DNA of 6,460 nucleotides from CAZQAA01 sp964591255 (GTDB taxonomy: Bacteria > Desulfobacterota > DSM-4660 > Desulfatiglandales > Desulfatiglandaceae). The stretch lies in the NCBI GenBank assembly GCA_964591255.1, contig CAZQAA010000142.1, positions 1-6,460 of the forward strand. Reading direction: 5' to 3'. A model generated the notes under the pieces. That model had not been told where the DNA came from. It was given only the letters and a program-made list of their open reading frames with translations, and made no database searches. The number at the start of each line of letters is the position of its first letter. The stretch's first letter is position 1. Made by a program: the position numbers and the translations under genes. This document shows positions 1 through 6,219 of this stretch, in pieces.

Positions 1-2
1 TT

Positions 3-1319
3 CCCTTTGCCTCCATAGAAAGGCAACTGGCGGAGGTGCGTAAAAGGATGGCCTTTGGCAGTCTCTTCGTAGCCATCTTTGCCGCCCTTATAAGTCTATA
101 TGTGTCGCGAAGGATCAGCAGACCTATTGAAGAGATCAGAAAAGGGACCGAACGGTTTGCCGAAGGCGATTTTGGACATCGACTACCCGTGGAAGGGGCA
201 AGAGAAATAAGAGATCTTGCTGTTGGCATGAACCAAATGGCTATGGAGCTCCAAAAACGGTTTGAGGTTATCAGACAACAGCGCACAGAATTGGAGACAA
301 TACTCTCCAGCATGAGGGAAGGGATCCTGACGGTTGATAAAGATGAACATGTGGTCGGCATGAATGAGGCTGCGAGCGTGATATCAGGAGTTGATTTTAA
401 ATGGGCCCAGGGTCGAAGCTTACAGGAGGTCTTCAGGAATCCTGTCATACAGCAGTTAGTACGTAACACTTTGGCAAATCAGGAGCCCATTGAAAAAGAT
501 ATAACGATCTACAAGATAGACGGTGACAGGGTTATGTCAATCTACACCACACCCTGGAAGGGGAGGGAAACCGATCAGACCGGCGTCCTAATAGTCTTAA
601 ACGATGTGACGCAACTTCGAAAACTGGAAAAGATAAGACAGGAATTTGTAGCTAATGTCTCCCATGAATTAAAGACACCCATAACGGCCATAAAAGGCGC
701 GGTGGAAACCCTCCGGGATGTGATGAAAGCTGACACATCAGAAGCACCTGATTTTATAGGTATAATAAGTCGTAATTCCCAAAGGCTGGAAGCCATAGTT
801 GACGATCTGTTGACCCTTTCCAGGCTTGATCAGGATGAAATGCAACAACAGATTCCGGTTCAGGAAGTCAGGCTGAGACAGGTGCTCTTGTCTGCAATTT
901 CCGCATGCAAAGATATAGCGGAACAAAAAGCTGTGAGCGTTAGGCTTGACTGTCCGAATGATCATATGATAAAGGCGAATCCTCGTTTGCTGGAGCAGGC
1001 AGTGATAAACCTGCTGGACAATGCCATAAAGTACGGTAAAAAGGGGCAGAAAATCACGGTTGAGGCGGAAAAAACGAGGGGGCAAATTGAGATCAGGGTA
1101 AAAGATCAGGGCGTTGGCATAGAAGCACATCATTTGCCGCGACTTTTCGAGCGCTTTTACCGAGTGGACAGGGCCAGGAGTCGAACCCAGGGTGGCACCG
1201 GACTGGGCCTTGCCATTGTAAAACATGTGGCCCGGATTCACGGCGGCAGCATCAGAGTAATAAGCAAATTCAAGCGGGGGAGCACATTCATTATTACCCT
1301 TCCTCATGAAACACCATAA
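3..1319 (+). CDS. phoR: PhoR-type phosphate sensor histidine kinase, 5'-truncated by the window edge
   Basis: Membrane sensor kinase that would autophosphorylate and pass phosphate to PhoB when phosphate is scarce. The frame is open to the left edge; residues upstream of the GTG at 36 (PFASIERQLAE) read as the end of a periplasmic segment, so that GTG is internal and the true start lies outside. Counting that GTG as residue 1: a membrane segment at about 5-24, HAMP at about 25-78 (SRRISRPIEEI, FAEGDF), PAS at about 85-195, and HisKA with the phospho-acceptor H210 in SHELKTP. The ATPase domain has an N box (NLLDNAIKYG, 325-334), G1 (DQGVG, 357-361), F box (LFERFYR, 370-376) and G2 (GGTGLGLAI, 386-394). 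All catalytic motifs are intact. HAMP-PAS-HisKA-ATPase is the usual PhoR order, and pstSCAB-phoU downstream supports the name. phoB is expected just upstream but is not visible. Confidence 0.93.
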   Translation, partial: PFASIERQLAEVRKRMAFGSLFVAIFAALISLYVSRRISRPIEEIRKGTERFAEGDFGHRLPVEGAREIRDLAVGMNQMAMELQKRFEVIRQQRTELETILSSMREGILTVDKDEHVVGMNEAASVISGVDFKWAQGRSLQEVFRNPVIQQLVRNTLANQEPIEKDITIYKIDGDRVMSIYTTPWKGRETDQTGVLIVLNDVTQLRKLEKIRQEFVANVSHELKTPITAIKGAVETLRDVMKADTSEAPDFIGIISRNSQRLEAIVDDLLTLSRLDQDEMQQQIPVQEVRLRQVLLSAISACKDIAEQKAVSVRLDCPNDHMIKANPRLLEQAVINLLDNAIKYGKKGQKITVEAEKTRGQIEIRVKDQGVGIEAHHLPRLFERFYRVDRARSRTQGGTGLGLAIVKHVARIHGGSIRVISKFKRGSTFIITLPHETP

Positions 1320-1329
1320 CACCCTTTTC

Positions 1330-1373
1330 CTAACAAAATTCTAACAGTTTCCAAATAACCTGTTAATAAAGGT
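1330..1373 (+). promoter_or_regulatory. Pho box array (four 11-base units) upstream of pstS
   Basis: Four successive units start at 1330, 1341, 1352 and 1363 and begin CTAACA, CTAACA, CAAATA and TTAATA, each followed by five bases. The first two are identical over six bases. PhoB-family regulators bind direct repeats with an 11-base period (E. coli CTGTCA-N5-CTGTCA; Bacillus PhoP TTAACA-like repeats), and the period here is exact. Units three and four are degenerate; an out-of-phase CTGTTA at 1360 is an alternative last half-site. The array lies in the gap before pstS, the usual place for the main Pho promoter. PhoB binding is inferred from the repeat and its position. Confidence 0.75.
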
Positions 1374-1377
1374 GTCT

Positions 1378-1383
1378 TACAAT
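1378..1383 (+). promoter_or_regulatory. Putative -10 element of the pstS promoter
   Basis: TACAAT differs from the sigma70 TATAAT consensus at one base. It begins 15 bases after the start of the fourth Pho unit. PhoB-activated promoters usually lack a good -35, with the Pho box taking its place about 10 bases before the -10, and this geometry fits. Transcription would start near 1390, giving a leader of roughly 60 bases. Confidence 0.55.
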
Positions 1384-1385
1384 CC

Positions 1386-1401
1386 TCCTCAAACATGAGG
1401 A
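1386..1401 (+). other. Small hairpin in the pstS leader
   Basis: TCCTCA (1386-1391) and TGAGGA (1396-1401) form a perfect 6-base-pair stem with an AACA tetraloop, close to the predicted transcript 5' end. No T-run follows, so it is not a terminator. It could stabilise the 5' end of the abundant pstS message, or be chance. Confidence 0.35.
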
Positions 1402-1447
1402 TAAGTTTTATTCTTGCATCCCAAAAGACGTTAGGGGAGGAGAAAAG

Positions 1448-2506
1448 ATGAAACAAACATTTATAAAGCAGATATTATGGACATGGACTATATGCGCGAG
1501 TATTGCCATCTTGGCAACCGCCTGGGAAGCAAAGGCCACCACTATAACTGGGGCCGGGGCCACGTTTCCTTATCCGGTATATTCCCGGTGGGCGTACAAG
1601 TACGAGAAACTGACCGGCATAAAGTCGAACTACCAGTCCATCGGGTCCGGGGGAGGTATAGCACAGATCAAGGCCAGAACCGTTGATTTTGGCGCTTCTG
1701 ACGCACCCATGAAAGCGGAGGACCTGAAGGCATACGGCCTTATCCAGTTTCCCATGGTAATTGGAGGTGTGGTGCCGGTTTTAAACGTTTCTGGTATTAA
1801 GGCTAGGGGTATAAAATTAACAGGCACTTTGCTAGCTGATATTTTCCTGGGAAAAATTACCAGGTGGGATGATCCGGCAATAGCTGCAATCAATCCGGGG
1901 GTCACCCTTGCCGATAAAAAGATAACCGTGGTACACCGGGCAGACGGCTCCGGGACCACCTGGATTTTCACCAACTATCTGGACAGGATGTCAAAGTCAT
2001 GGCATCAGGAGGTGGGGTTCGGAAAGTCGGTATCATGGCCTTTGGGTGTTGGTGGAAAAGGGAATGAAGGAGTTTCCGCATATGTGCAGCGGATTTCCGG
2101 GTCCATAGGCTACGTGGAGTTTGCATATGCCCTTCAAAACAAAATGAGTTATCCTCTTCTTAAGAACAAAAGCAAAAAGTTTGTGGCTCCAACCATGGAA
2201 ACATTCAAGGCTGCAGCCGCCAATGCAGACTGGAAAAACGCTCCAGGCCTTTACATGGTTCTGACCGACCAGCCTGGACAGAAGAGTTGGCCCATTACGG
2301 GAGCTTCTTTTATCTTGGTCTACAAACAACATAAAGATGCTTTACATGTCAAAACCATGTTGAAGTTTTTCGACTGGTGTTACAGACATGGGGCAGAGAT
2401 AGCCGAAAAGCTGCACTATGTCACCATTCCTGAAAATGTGGTTGACCTAGTGGAAAACAGTTGGAAAACAGAGATTAAAGCTGATTCAGAAATCGTTTGG
2501 GAATAG
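1448..2506 (+). CDS. pstS: PstS, periplasmic phosphate-binding protein of the Pst ABC transporter
   Basis: Captures phosphate in the periplasm and delivers it to PstC/PstA. The 352-residue product starts with a Sec signal peptide: basic start (MKQTFIKQ), a hydrophobic core to about residue 25, and a likely cut after AKA at residue 30; there is no lipobox. Phosphate-contacting motifs of the family are present: GAGATFPYP (35-43), SIGSGGG (64-70), DFGASDAP (80-87) and RADGSGTT (164-171). The length is typical. A strong ribosome site AGGGGAGG (1433-1440) sits 7 bases before the ATG. It lies 128 bases after phoR behind its own Pho box, so it is probably the first gene of the phosphate-induced transcript. 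The stop codon touches a hairpin that separates it from pstC. Confidence 0.96.
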   Translation: MKQTFIKQILWTWTICASIAILATAWEAKATTITGAGATFPYPVYSRWAYKYEKLTGIKSNYQSIGSGGGIAQIKARTVDFGASDAPMKAEDLKAYGLIQFPMVIGGVVPVLNVSGIKARGIKLTGTLLADIFLGKITRWDDPAIAAINPGVTLADKKITVVHRADGSGTTWIFTNYLDRMSKSWHQEVGFGKSVSWPLGVGGKGNEGVSAYVQRISGSIGYVEFAYALQNKMSYPLLKNKSKKFVAPTMETFKAAAANADWKNAPGLYMVLTDQPGQKSWPITGASFILVYKQHKDALHVKTMLKFFDWCYRHGAEIAEKLHYVTIPENVVDLVENSWKTEIKADSEIVWE

Positions 2507-2535
2507 GATAACGGTTTATCCAGAAATAATTTTTT
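2506..2535 (+). other. Hairpin with a delayed T-run between pstS and pstC
   Basis: GGATAA (2506-2511) and TTATCC (2516-2521) pair perfectly around a CGGT loop. The first stem base is the last base of the pstS stop codon. Six T follow at 2530-2535, but eight bases after the stem, so it is not a canonical intrinsic terminator. It could cause partial attenuation or protect the 3' end of a pstS-only transcript, matching the common finding that PstS is made in excess over PstCAB. Confidence 0.4.
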
Positions 2536-2547
2536 AACGGCAATATC

Positions 2548-3492
2548 ATGACTCAGCATTCAAAAACAGGGACTACCCATGGATATTCTGACAATATTTT
2601 CAGGATCATTACCCTTGCCTGTGGTATGGCGATCCTGGTTATAATGGCCGGTGTTTTCTGGGAGCTTATCAGAAATTCCCAGCCTTCCATAGCAAAATTC
2701 GGATTAGGTTTCATCACGTCAAACACATGGAATCCGGTAACCCAGGAATTCGGGGCGGCCAGCAGCATTTTCGGGACAATGGTATGCACTCTTGTTGCAA
2801 TGGGTATAGCGGTTCCATTAAGCCTAGCCATTGCCCTGTTTCTGGCCGAACTTGCCCCTCCGGCAGTCAGGCGAATAGCAGGAACGGCAATAGAACTGCT
2901 GGCTGCGGTTCCCAGCATTATATACGGAATTTGGGGCCTTTTTGTCTTTGCTCCTCTTATGGCGGATCATGTCCAACCGGCTCTCCAGGACAGCCTCGGA
3001 TTCCTGCCCTTTTTCCAGGGACCTCCCATGGGAATAGGAATTCTGACAGCAGGGCTTATCCTTGCCCTTATGATAATACCTTTTATATCTTCAGTAACCA
3101 GGGATATATTTGAAATGGTTCCCATAGTGGTCAAGGAATCGGCCTACGGAATGGGAGCGACCACCTGGGAGGTGACCCGCAAGGTGATTATTCCATATGG
3201 TCTCCAGGGGATCATGGGAGCCTGTTTCCTAGGTCTTTCACGGGCGCTGGGAGAAACAATGGCAATAACTTTCGTGATCGGCAATAATCATACTATAGGG
3301 GCTTCTTTGTTTGCCTCTGCCAACAGCATTGCCTCCACCCTTGCCAATGAATTCACCGAGGCACCCGAGCCCATCTATCTGAGCGCCCTTATCGAACTTG
3401 GACTGGTATTGTTTGTCATAACTTTTATTGTCCAGGTCCTGGCAGAACTTGTCCTATGGAAAACAGGAAAGAAAAGGGTACGTACAGTTTGA
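2548..3492 (+). CDS. pstC: PstC, phosphate ABC transporter permease
   Basis: One of the two inner-membrane permease subunits that form the phosphate path with PstA. The 314-residue product has a polar N-terminus, a first membrane helix at about 17-40, and further hydrophobic segments at about 72-101, 112-138, 162-183, 220-245 and 275-303. The EAA coupling loop that contacts PstB is at about 196-215 (KESAYGMGATTWEVTRK). The family's RALGETMA stretch (232-239) keeps the charged Arg and Glu linked to transport in E. coli PstC. The ATG follows pstS by 41 bases and lacks a good ribosome site, so initiation may be weak. The next in-frame Met (residue 27) would cut into the first helix, so 2548 is preferred. 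The 3' end overlaps pstA. Confidence 0.96.
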   Translation: MTQHSKTGTTHGYSDNIFRIITLACGMAILVIMAGVFWELIRNSQPSIAKFGLGFITSNTWNPVTQEFGAASSIFGTMVCTLVAMGIAVPLSLAIALFLAELAPPAVRRIAGTAIELLAAVPSIIYGIWGLFVFAPLMADHVQPALQDSLGFLPFFQGPPMGIGILTAGLILALMIIPFISSVTRDIFEMVPIVVKESAYGMGATTWEVTRKVIIPYGLQGIMGACFLGLSRALGETMAITFVIGNNHTIGASLFASANSIASTLANEFTEAPEPIYLSALIELGLVLFVITFIVQVLAELVLWKTGKKRVRTV

Positions 3493-4331
3493 ACCTACGA
3501 TCCCCAAACGGACGCAACCTCGCGGATCTGGTGATAAAATTTATGGCCGGCGGATCTGCCACCTTTGGAATTTTTACCCTGGGATGGATCCTATATTCCG
3601 TGGGCTTTCATGGTATTCAGGCATTTGGCTGGGCTTTTTTCACTGAACTGCCAACCCCACCTGGATTGGAAGGCGGAGGCTTGGCCAATGCGATCGTAGG
3701 AACCCTACTTATAACCCTGATTGCTACCCTGCTGGGAGTCCCCATAGGAATTATGGCCGGGACCTATCTTGCAGAGTTTGGTGAAGGATCAAAACTGGCG
3801 ATCCTGATCAGATTTTTCTCCAATGTGCTGATGGGAATACCTTCTATTATCATAGGAATCTTTGTTTACACAATCATAGTAAGGCCAACCGGACATTTTT
3901 CCGGATATGCCGGAGCAATTGCCCTCGGGATCATCATGCTCCCGGTGGTGGCCCGTACCGCAGAAGATATGCTCGCCATGGTTCCCAACTCCCTCAAGGA
4001 GGCGGCCCTTGCCCTGGGTGCGCCCCGCTGGAAGGTAACCTTCCGGGTGATTTTCAGGGCGGCCAGGACGGGCCTGATCACGGGTTCGCTCCTTGCCGTG
4101 GCCAGGATAAGCGGCGAGACGGCCCCACTACTTTTTACGGCATTAAACAATCCTTATTGGGTACTTTCATTAAATCAGCCCACCCCCAATCTGACGGTTA
4201 CCATATTCACCTATGCCATGAGTCCGTATCCTGACTGGCAACAGAAGGCATGGGGGGCATCTCTTTTGATCATGGCCAGCATCCTTGTTCTGTCTGTAGG
4301 GGTAAGAGCTGTTATGCGGGAAAAGAGGTAA
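3456..4331 (+). CDS. pstA: PstA, phosphate ABC transporter permease
   Basis: Second permease subunit, partner of PstC in the inner membrane. The product from ATG 3456 has 291 residues, close to E. coli PstA (296). Visible landmarks are the first helix (about 28-50), FFTELPTPPGLEGGGLANAI (61-80) which is highly characteristic of PstA, the helix with IPSIIIGIFVYTI (128-140), the EAA loop KEAALALGAPRWKVTFR (181-197), ARISGETAPLLFTALNN (216-232) with the conserved Arg and Glu, and SPYPDWQQKAWG (256-267). The gene overlaps pstC by 37 bases from this ATG, which has no clear ribosome site. A TTG at 3489 overlapping the pstC stop is a possible alternative start, giving 280 residues without losing any membrane helix. 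Confidence 0.95.
   Translation: MENRKEKGTYSLNLRSPNGRNLADLVIKFMAGGSATFGIFTLGWILYSVGFHGIQAFGWAFFTELPTPPGLEGGGLANAIVGTLLITLIATLLGVPIGIMAGTYLAEFGEGSKLAILIRFFSNVLMGIPSIIIGIFVYTIIVRPTGHFSGYAGAIALGIIMLPVVARTAEDMLAMVPNSLKEAALALGAPRWKVTFRVIFRAARTGLITGSLLAVARISGETAPLLFTALNNPYWVLSLNQPTPNLTVTIFTYAMSPYPDWQQKAWGASLLIMASILVLSVGVRAVMREKR
3472..3491 (+). promoter_or_regulatory. Candidate ribosome site and alternative TTG start of pstA
   Basis: AAAAGGG (3472-3478) lies inside the end of pstC, 10 bases before an in-frame TTG (3489-3491) that overlaps the pstC stop as TTGA. This resembles the stop-start overlaps used for translational coupling. The ATG at 3456 gives the more usual length but has no visible ribosome site, so the start remains open. 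Confidence 0.3.
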
Positions 4332-4347
4332 GCTGGGAAAAAATAAA

Positions 4348-4413
4348 ATGTGGAATCTGGGGGCAGGGATATTGGTCGGCAGAATTAGTTGGATTATCAG
4401 GACGGGAACTTGA
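4348..4413 (+). CDS. Possible 21-codon ORF between pstA and pstB
   Basis: An ATG at 4348 opens a 21-residue hydrophobic peptide that starts MWNLGAGILVG and ends IIRTGT. Its stop (4411-4413) is five bases before the pstB ATG. A weak GGGAAAA site lies about 8-10 bases upstream. I recognise no family. It fills most of the 87-base gap and could pass ribosomes to pstB, whose own ribosome site is poor. It may equally be chance, since nothing but its position supports it. Confidence 0.15.
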   Translation: MWNLGAGILVGRISWIIRTGT

Positions 4414-4418
4414 GACAA

Positions 4419-5216
4419 ATGACGGATAATGAAAAACATGGAATTTCTCTACCGTATGGAATCCGGGCAAAGATATCAGTAAGACACCTGAACTTTTTTT
4501 ACGCTGACCAACAGGCCCTTTTTGAGAATAACATTGATATAGCGGAAAACAGGGTTACCGCCATTATAGGCCCATCAGGATTCGGAAAGTCTACCCACTT
4601 ACGAGTGTATAACCGAATCTATGAAGTCCATAGAAATCAGTGCGCCACAGGACAAGTTCTTATGGATGGTCAGGATATCCTCTCTGCTTCCCAAGACATT
4701 ATTGAACTCCGCCGCAAGGTAGGTATGATATTCCAGAAACCAACCCCTTTCCCTATGAGCATCTTTGAAAATGTATCTTATGGGTTGAAACTCCACTACA
4801 AGCTCAGCAAGCCCGAGCTTGAAATAAGAGTGGAACAGGCCCTGAGAGCTTCAGCCCTTTGGGAGGAAGTAAAGGACCTGTTGCAACGTCCAGGCACTGC
4901 CCTTTCAGGGGGTCAGCAGCAGCGCATCTGCATAGCCAGGGCCATAGCGGTGCAACCCGAAGTTATTCTGATGGATGAGCCCACCTCAGCCCTAGATCCT
5001 ATGGCAACAGCCAAGATCGAGGACCTGATTGCCTCTTTGAAGCAGGACTATACGCTCGTTATTGTTACCCACAACATGCAGCAGGCGGCAAGAGTATCGG
5101 ATTATACCGCTTTTTTTTACGAGGGACGTATAGTCGAGTTCGGCCCTACTGAAAAGATTTTCACCAAACCCGGAAAAAAACGAACCCAGGACTATATTAC
5201 GGGACGCTTCGGCTAA
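4419..5216 (+). CDS. pstB: PstB, phosphate ABC transporter ATP-binding subunit
   Basis: Cytoplasmic ATPase that drives phosphate import through PstC/PstA. Starting at ATG 4419 it has 265 residues, near the family norm (E. coli 257). Motifs: Walker A GPSGFGKST (51-59), Q-loop Q106 in FQKPTPFPMSI, signature LSGGQQQR (162-169), Walker B VILMDEP (182-188) with E187, D-loop SALD (190-193), switch histidine H218 in VTHNMQQAARVSD, and the C-terminal DYITGRFG that ends most PstB proteins. The Walker A residue usually Cys or Ser is Phe55; the catalytic Lys57 is kept. The frame runs back to a TTG at 4389, but it has no ribosome site at a usable distance. For the chosen ATG only a GACGGGA about 11 bases upstream is visible, so translation may depend on upstream ribosomes. 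Confidence 0.95.
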   Translation: MTDNEKHGISLPYGIRAKISVRHLNFFYADQQALFENNIDIAENRVTAIIGPSGFGKSTHLRVYNRIYEVHRNQCATGQVLMDGQDILSASQDIIELRRKVGMIFQKPTPFPMSIFENVSYGLKLHYKLSKPELEIRVEQALRASALWEEVKDLLQRPGTALSGGQQQRICIARAIAVQPEVILMDEPTSALDPMATAKIEDLIASLKQDYTLVIVTHNMQQAARVSDYTAFFYEGRIVEFGPTEKIFTKPGKKRTQDYITGRFG

Positions 5217-5254
5217 ACCGGAATATTTGTGAGAAATCAGGAAATCACCATGCT

Positions 5255-5305
5255 ATGAAAATATGGGGCGCCTGTCGGGGAATAATTGTAATTGTGTTAT
5301 CCTAA
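5255..5305 (+). CDS. Possible 16-codon ORF between pstB and phoU
   Basis: ATG 5255 opens MKIWGACRGIIVIVLS, a short peptide with a basic start and hydrophobic end. A weak AGGAAA (5239-5244) lies 10 bases upstream, and the stop (5303-5305) is just before the phoU ribosome site. It belongs to no family I know. It resembles the short ORF before pstB in size, hydrophobicity and position, which is the only reason to list it. Confidence 0.12.
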   Translation: MKIWGACRGIIVIVLS

Positions 5306-5321
5306 TAAGGAGAAGTTACTC

Positions 5322-5990
5322 ATGGCAAAACACCTGCAGACAGAATTGGAAAAACTAAAAAAGAAGATACTTTCGGTCGGCAGTATGGTGGAAGAAAGGG
5401 TTCAAAGGGCCATAAAGGCCATAGAATTGCGGGATGCCAGACTTGCCGAAGAGATTATCAGGACGGATTTTGAAATTGATGAGGCGGAAGTGGAAGTGGA
5501 AGAGGAATGCCTGAAACTACTTGCCCTTTATCAACCGGTTGCTATTGATCTCCGCTTTATAAGCGCAACCATAAAAATAAATAACGACCTCGAGAGGGTC
5601 GGGGATGAGGCGGTCAATATCGCCCGCCGAGTACTGGTGCTTTCTGAAAAGAAAAGGGTCCAATTACCTTTTTTATATCACGATATGGCTGAAAAGACAA
5701 ATTCTATGATGAGAAAAAGCCTAGACTCCCTTGTTAATCTTGATCTTGATATTGCCTTCCAGGTTATTATTATGGATGACGCAGTAGATGAAATGAATCA
5801 CCAGATTTATGATATGGTAAAAAGTGCCATTCGGCAACATTCAGATAATGCGGGATACCTTCTGAATTTCCTCCTCATATCCCGCCATCTTGAACGTATC
5901 GCAGACCACGCCACCAACATTGCTGAAGAGGTAATCTACCTGATAGAAGGCGAGATTGTAAGACACGGCATGTCCGGTATGCTGAAATAA
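5322..5990 (+). CDS. phoU: PhoU, negative regulator of phosphate signalling
   Basis: Peripheral membrane or cytoplasmic protein that links PstSCAB activity to PhoR, keeping the kinase off when phosphate is plentiful and limiting uptake. The 222-residue product is all-helical in character, with the two repeated three-helix PhoU halves. The paired metal-binding signatures are NDLERVGDEAVNIA (88-101) and RHLERIADHATNIAEE (188-203). QPVAIDLRFI (71-80) is also typical. ATG 5322 is chosen because AAGGAG (5307-5312) lies 9 bases upstream; a GTG at 5292 in the same frame would add ten residues with no ribosome site. It follows pstB by 105 bases with no clear promoter, so it probably belongs to the pst transcript. 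Confidence 0.95.
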   Translation: MAKHLQTELEKLKKKILSVGSMVEERVQRAIKAIELRDARLAEEIIRTDFEIDEAEVEVEEECLKLLALYQPVAIDLRFISATIKINNDLERVGDEAVNIARRVLVLSEKKRVQLPFLYHDMAEKTNSMMRKSLDSLVNLDLDIAFQVIIMDDAVDEMNHQIYDMVKSAIRQHSDNAGYLLNFLLISRHLERIADHATNIAEEVIYLIEGEIVRHGMSGMLK

Positions 5991-6028
5991 AAACACTATC
6001 CTTTCAACCTGTTCTCGGGACTGAAAAT

Positions 6029-6072
6029 CTAATCAATTTCTAACATTATCTTTATCTTTTCCTAAATAATTC
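6029..6072 (+). promoter_or_regulatory. Second Pho box array (four 11-base units) upstream of the porin-like gene
   Basis: Units start at 6029, 6040, 6051 and 6062 and begin CTAATC, CTAACA, TTTATC and CTAAAT, an exact 11-base period like the array before pstS, with the same CTAACA core and the same number of units. It begins 39 bases after the phoU stop. A TATCTC at 6077-6082 occupies the same position relative to the fourth unit as the pstS TACAAT, but is a poorer -10; AATAAT (6090-6095) is a better match but further away. PhoB control of the downstream gene is inferred. Confidence 0.65.
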
Positions 6073-6125
6073 TCCCTATCTCTCTGTTCAATAATCAACT
6101 TAAGGAATAAGCACTAAACAACTTG

Positions 6126-6219
6126 AAAGGAGGTGAACAGGACATATTTGTTGAGTCTTAATATGTCTTGAAAAGATATGACAAGACAACATAGAAGGAA
6201 AAAAGGAGGAAAACATATT
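6126..6219 (+). promoter_or_regulatory. Structured leader of the porin-like gene, with overlapping inverted repeats and two ribosome-site-like motifs
   Basis: AAAGGAGGTGA (6126-6136) is a near-perfect anti-16S match but has no proper start codon behind it. Next come two overlapping hairpins: GACATATT (6141-6148) with AATATGTC (6160-6167), and TGTCTTG (6164-6170) with CAAGACA (6182-6188). They share 6164-6167, so they cannot both form. AATATGT (6160-6166) can also pair with ACATATT (6213-6219), directly before the start codon. The real ribosome site is AAGGAGG (6203-6209), 10 bases from the ATG. The repeats are seen; a switching role is inference. I recognise no known riboswitch class. Confidence 0.35.

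Noticed and set aside
36..38. GTG as the real start of phoR
   Set aside because: The frame stays open to the left edge and the upstream residues fit the end of a PhoR periplasmic segment. The first membrane helix of such kinases would be missing with this start.
738..1322. 194-codon open frame on the minus strand
   Set aside because: It lies opposite the phoR kinase domains, whose motifs are all intact on the + strand. Its translation shows no recognisable domain.
4389..4418. TTG 4389 as the pstB start
   Set aside because: No ribosome site at a suitable distance, and the ten extra residues do not resemble PstB N-termini. ATG 4419 gives the usual length.
5111..5118. Run of eight T in pstB (and seven T at 4494-4500) as a programmed slippage site
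   Set aside because: Both encode Phe-Phe-Tyr in a full-length, intact frame, and no useful product arises from a shifted frame.
5292..5321. GTG 5292 as the phoU start
   Set aside because: The strong AAGGAG at 5307-5312 is correctly placed for ATG 5322, and MAKHLQTELEKLK is a typical PhoU start.
5991..6028. Transcription terminator after phoU
   Set aside because: Only a 4-base-pair stem (GTTC/GGAC around TCG) is visible and no T-run follows. Read-through into the porin leader is therefore possible.
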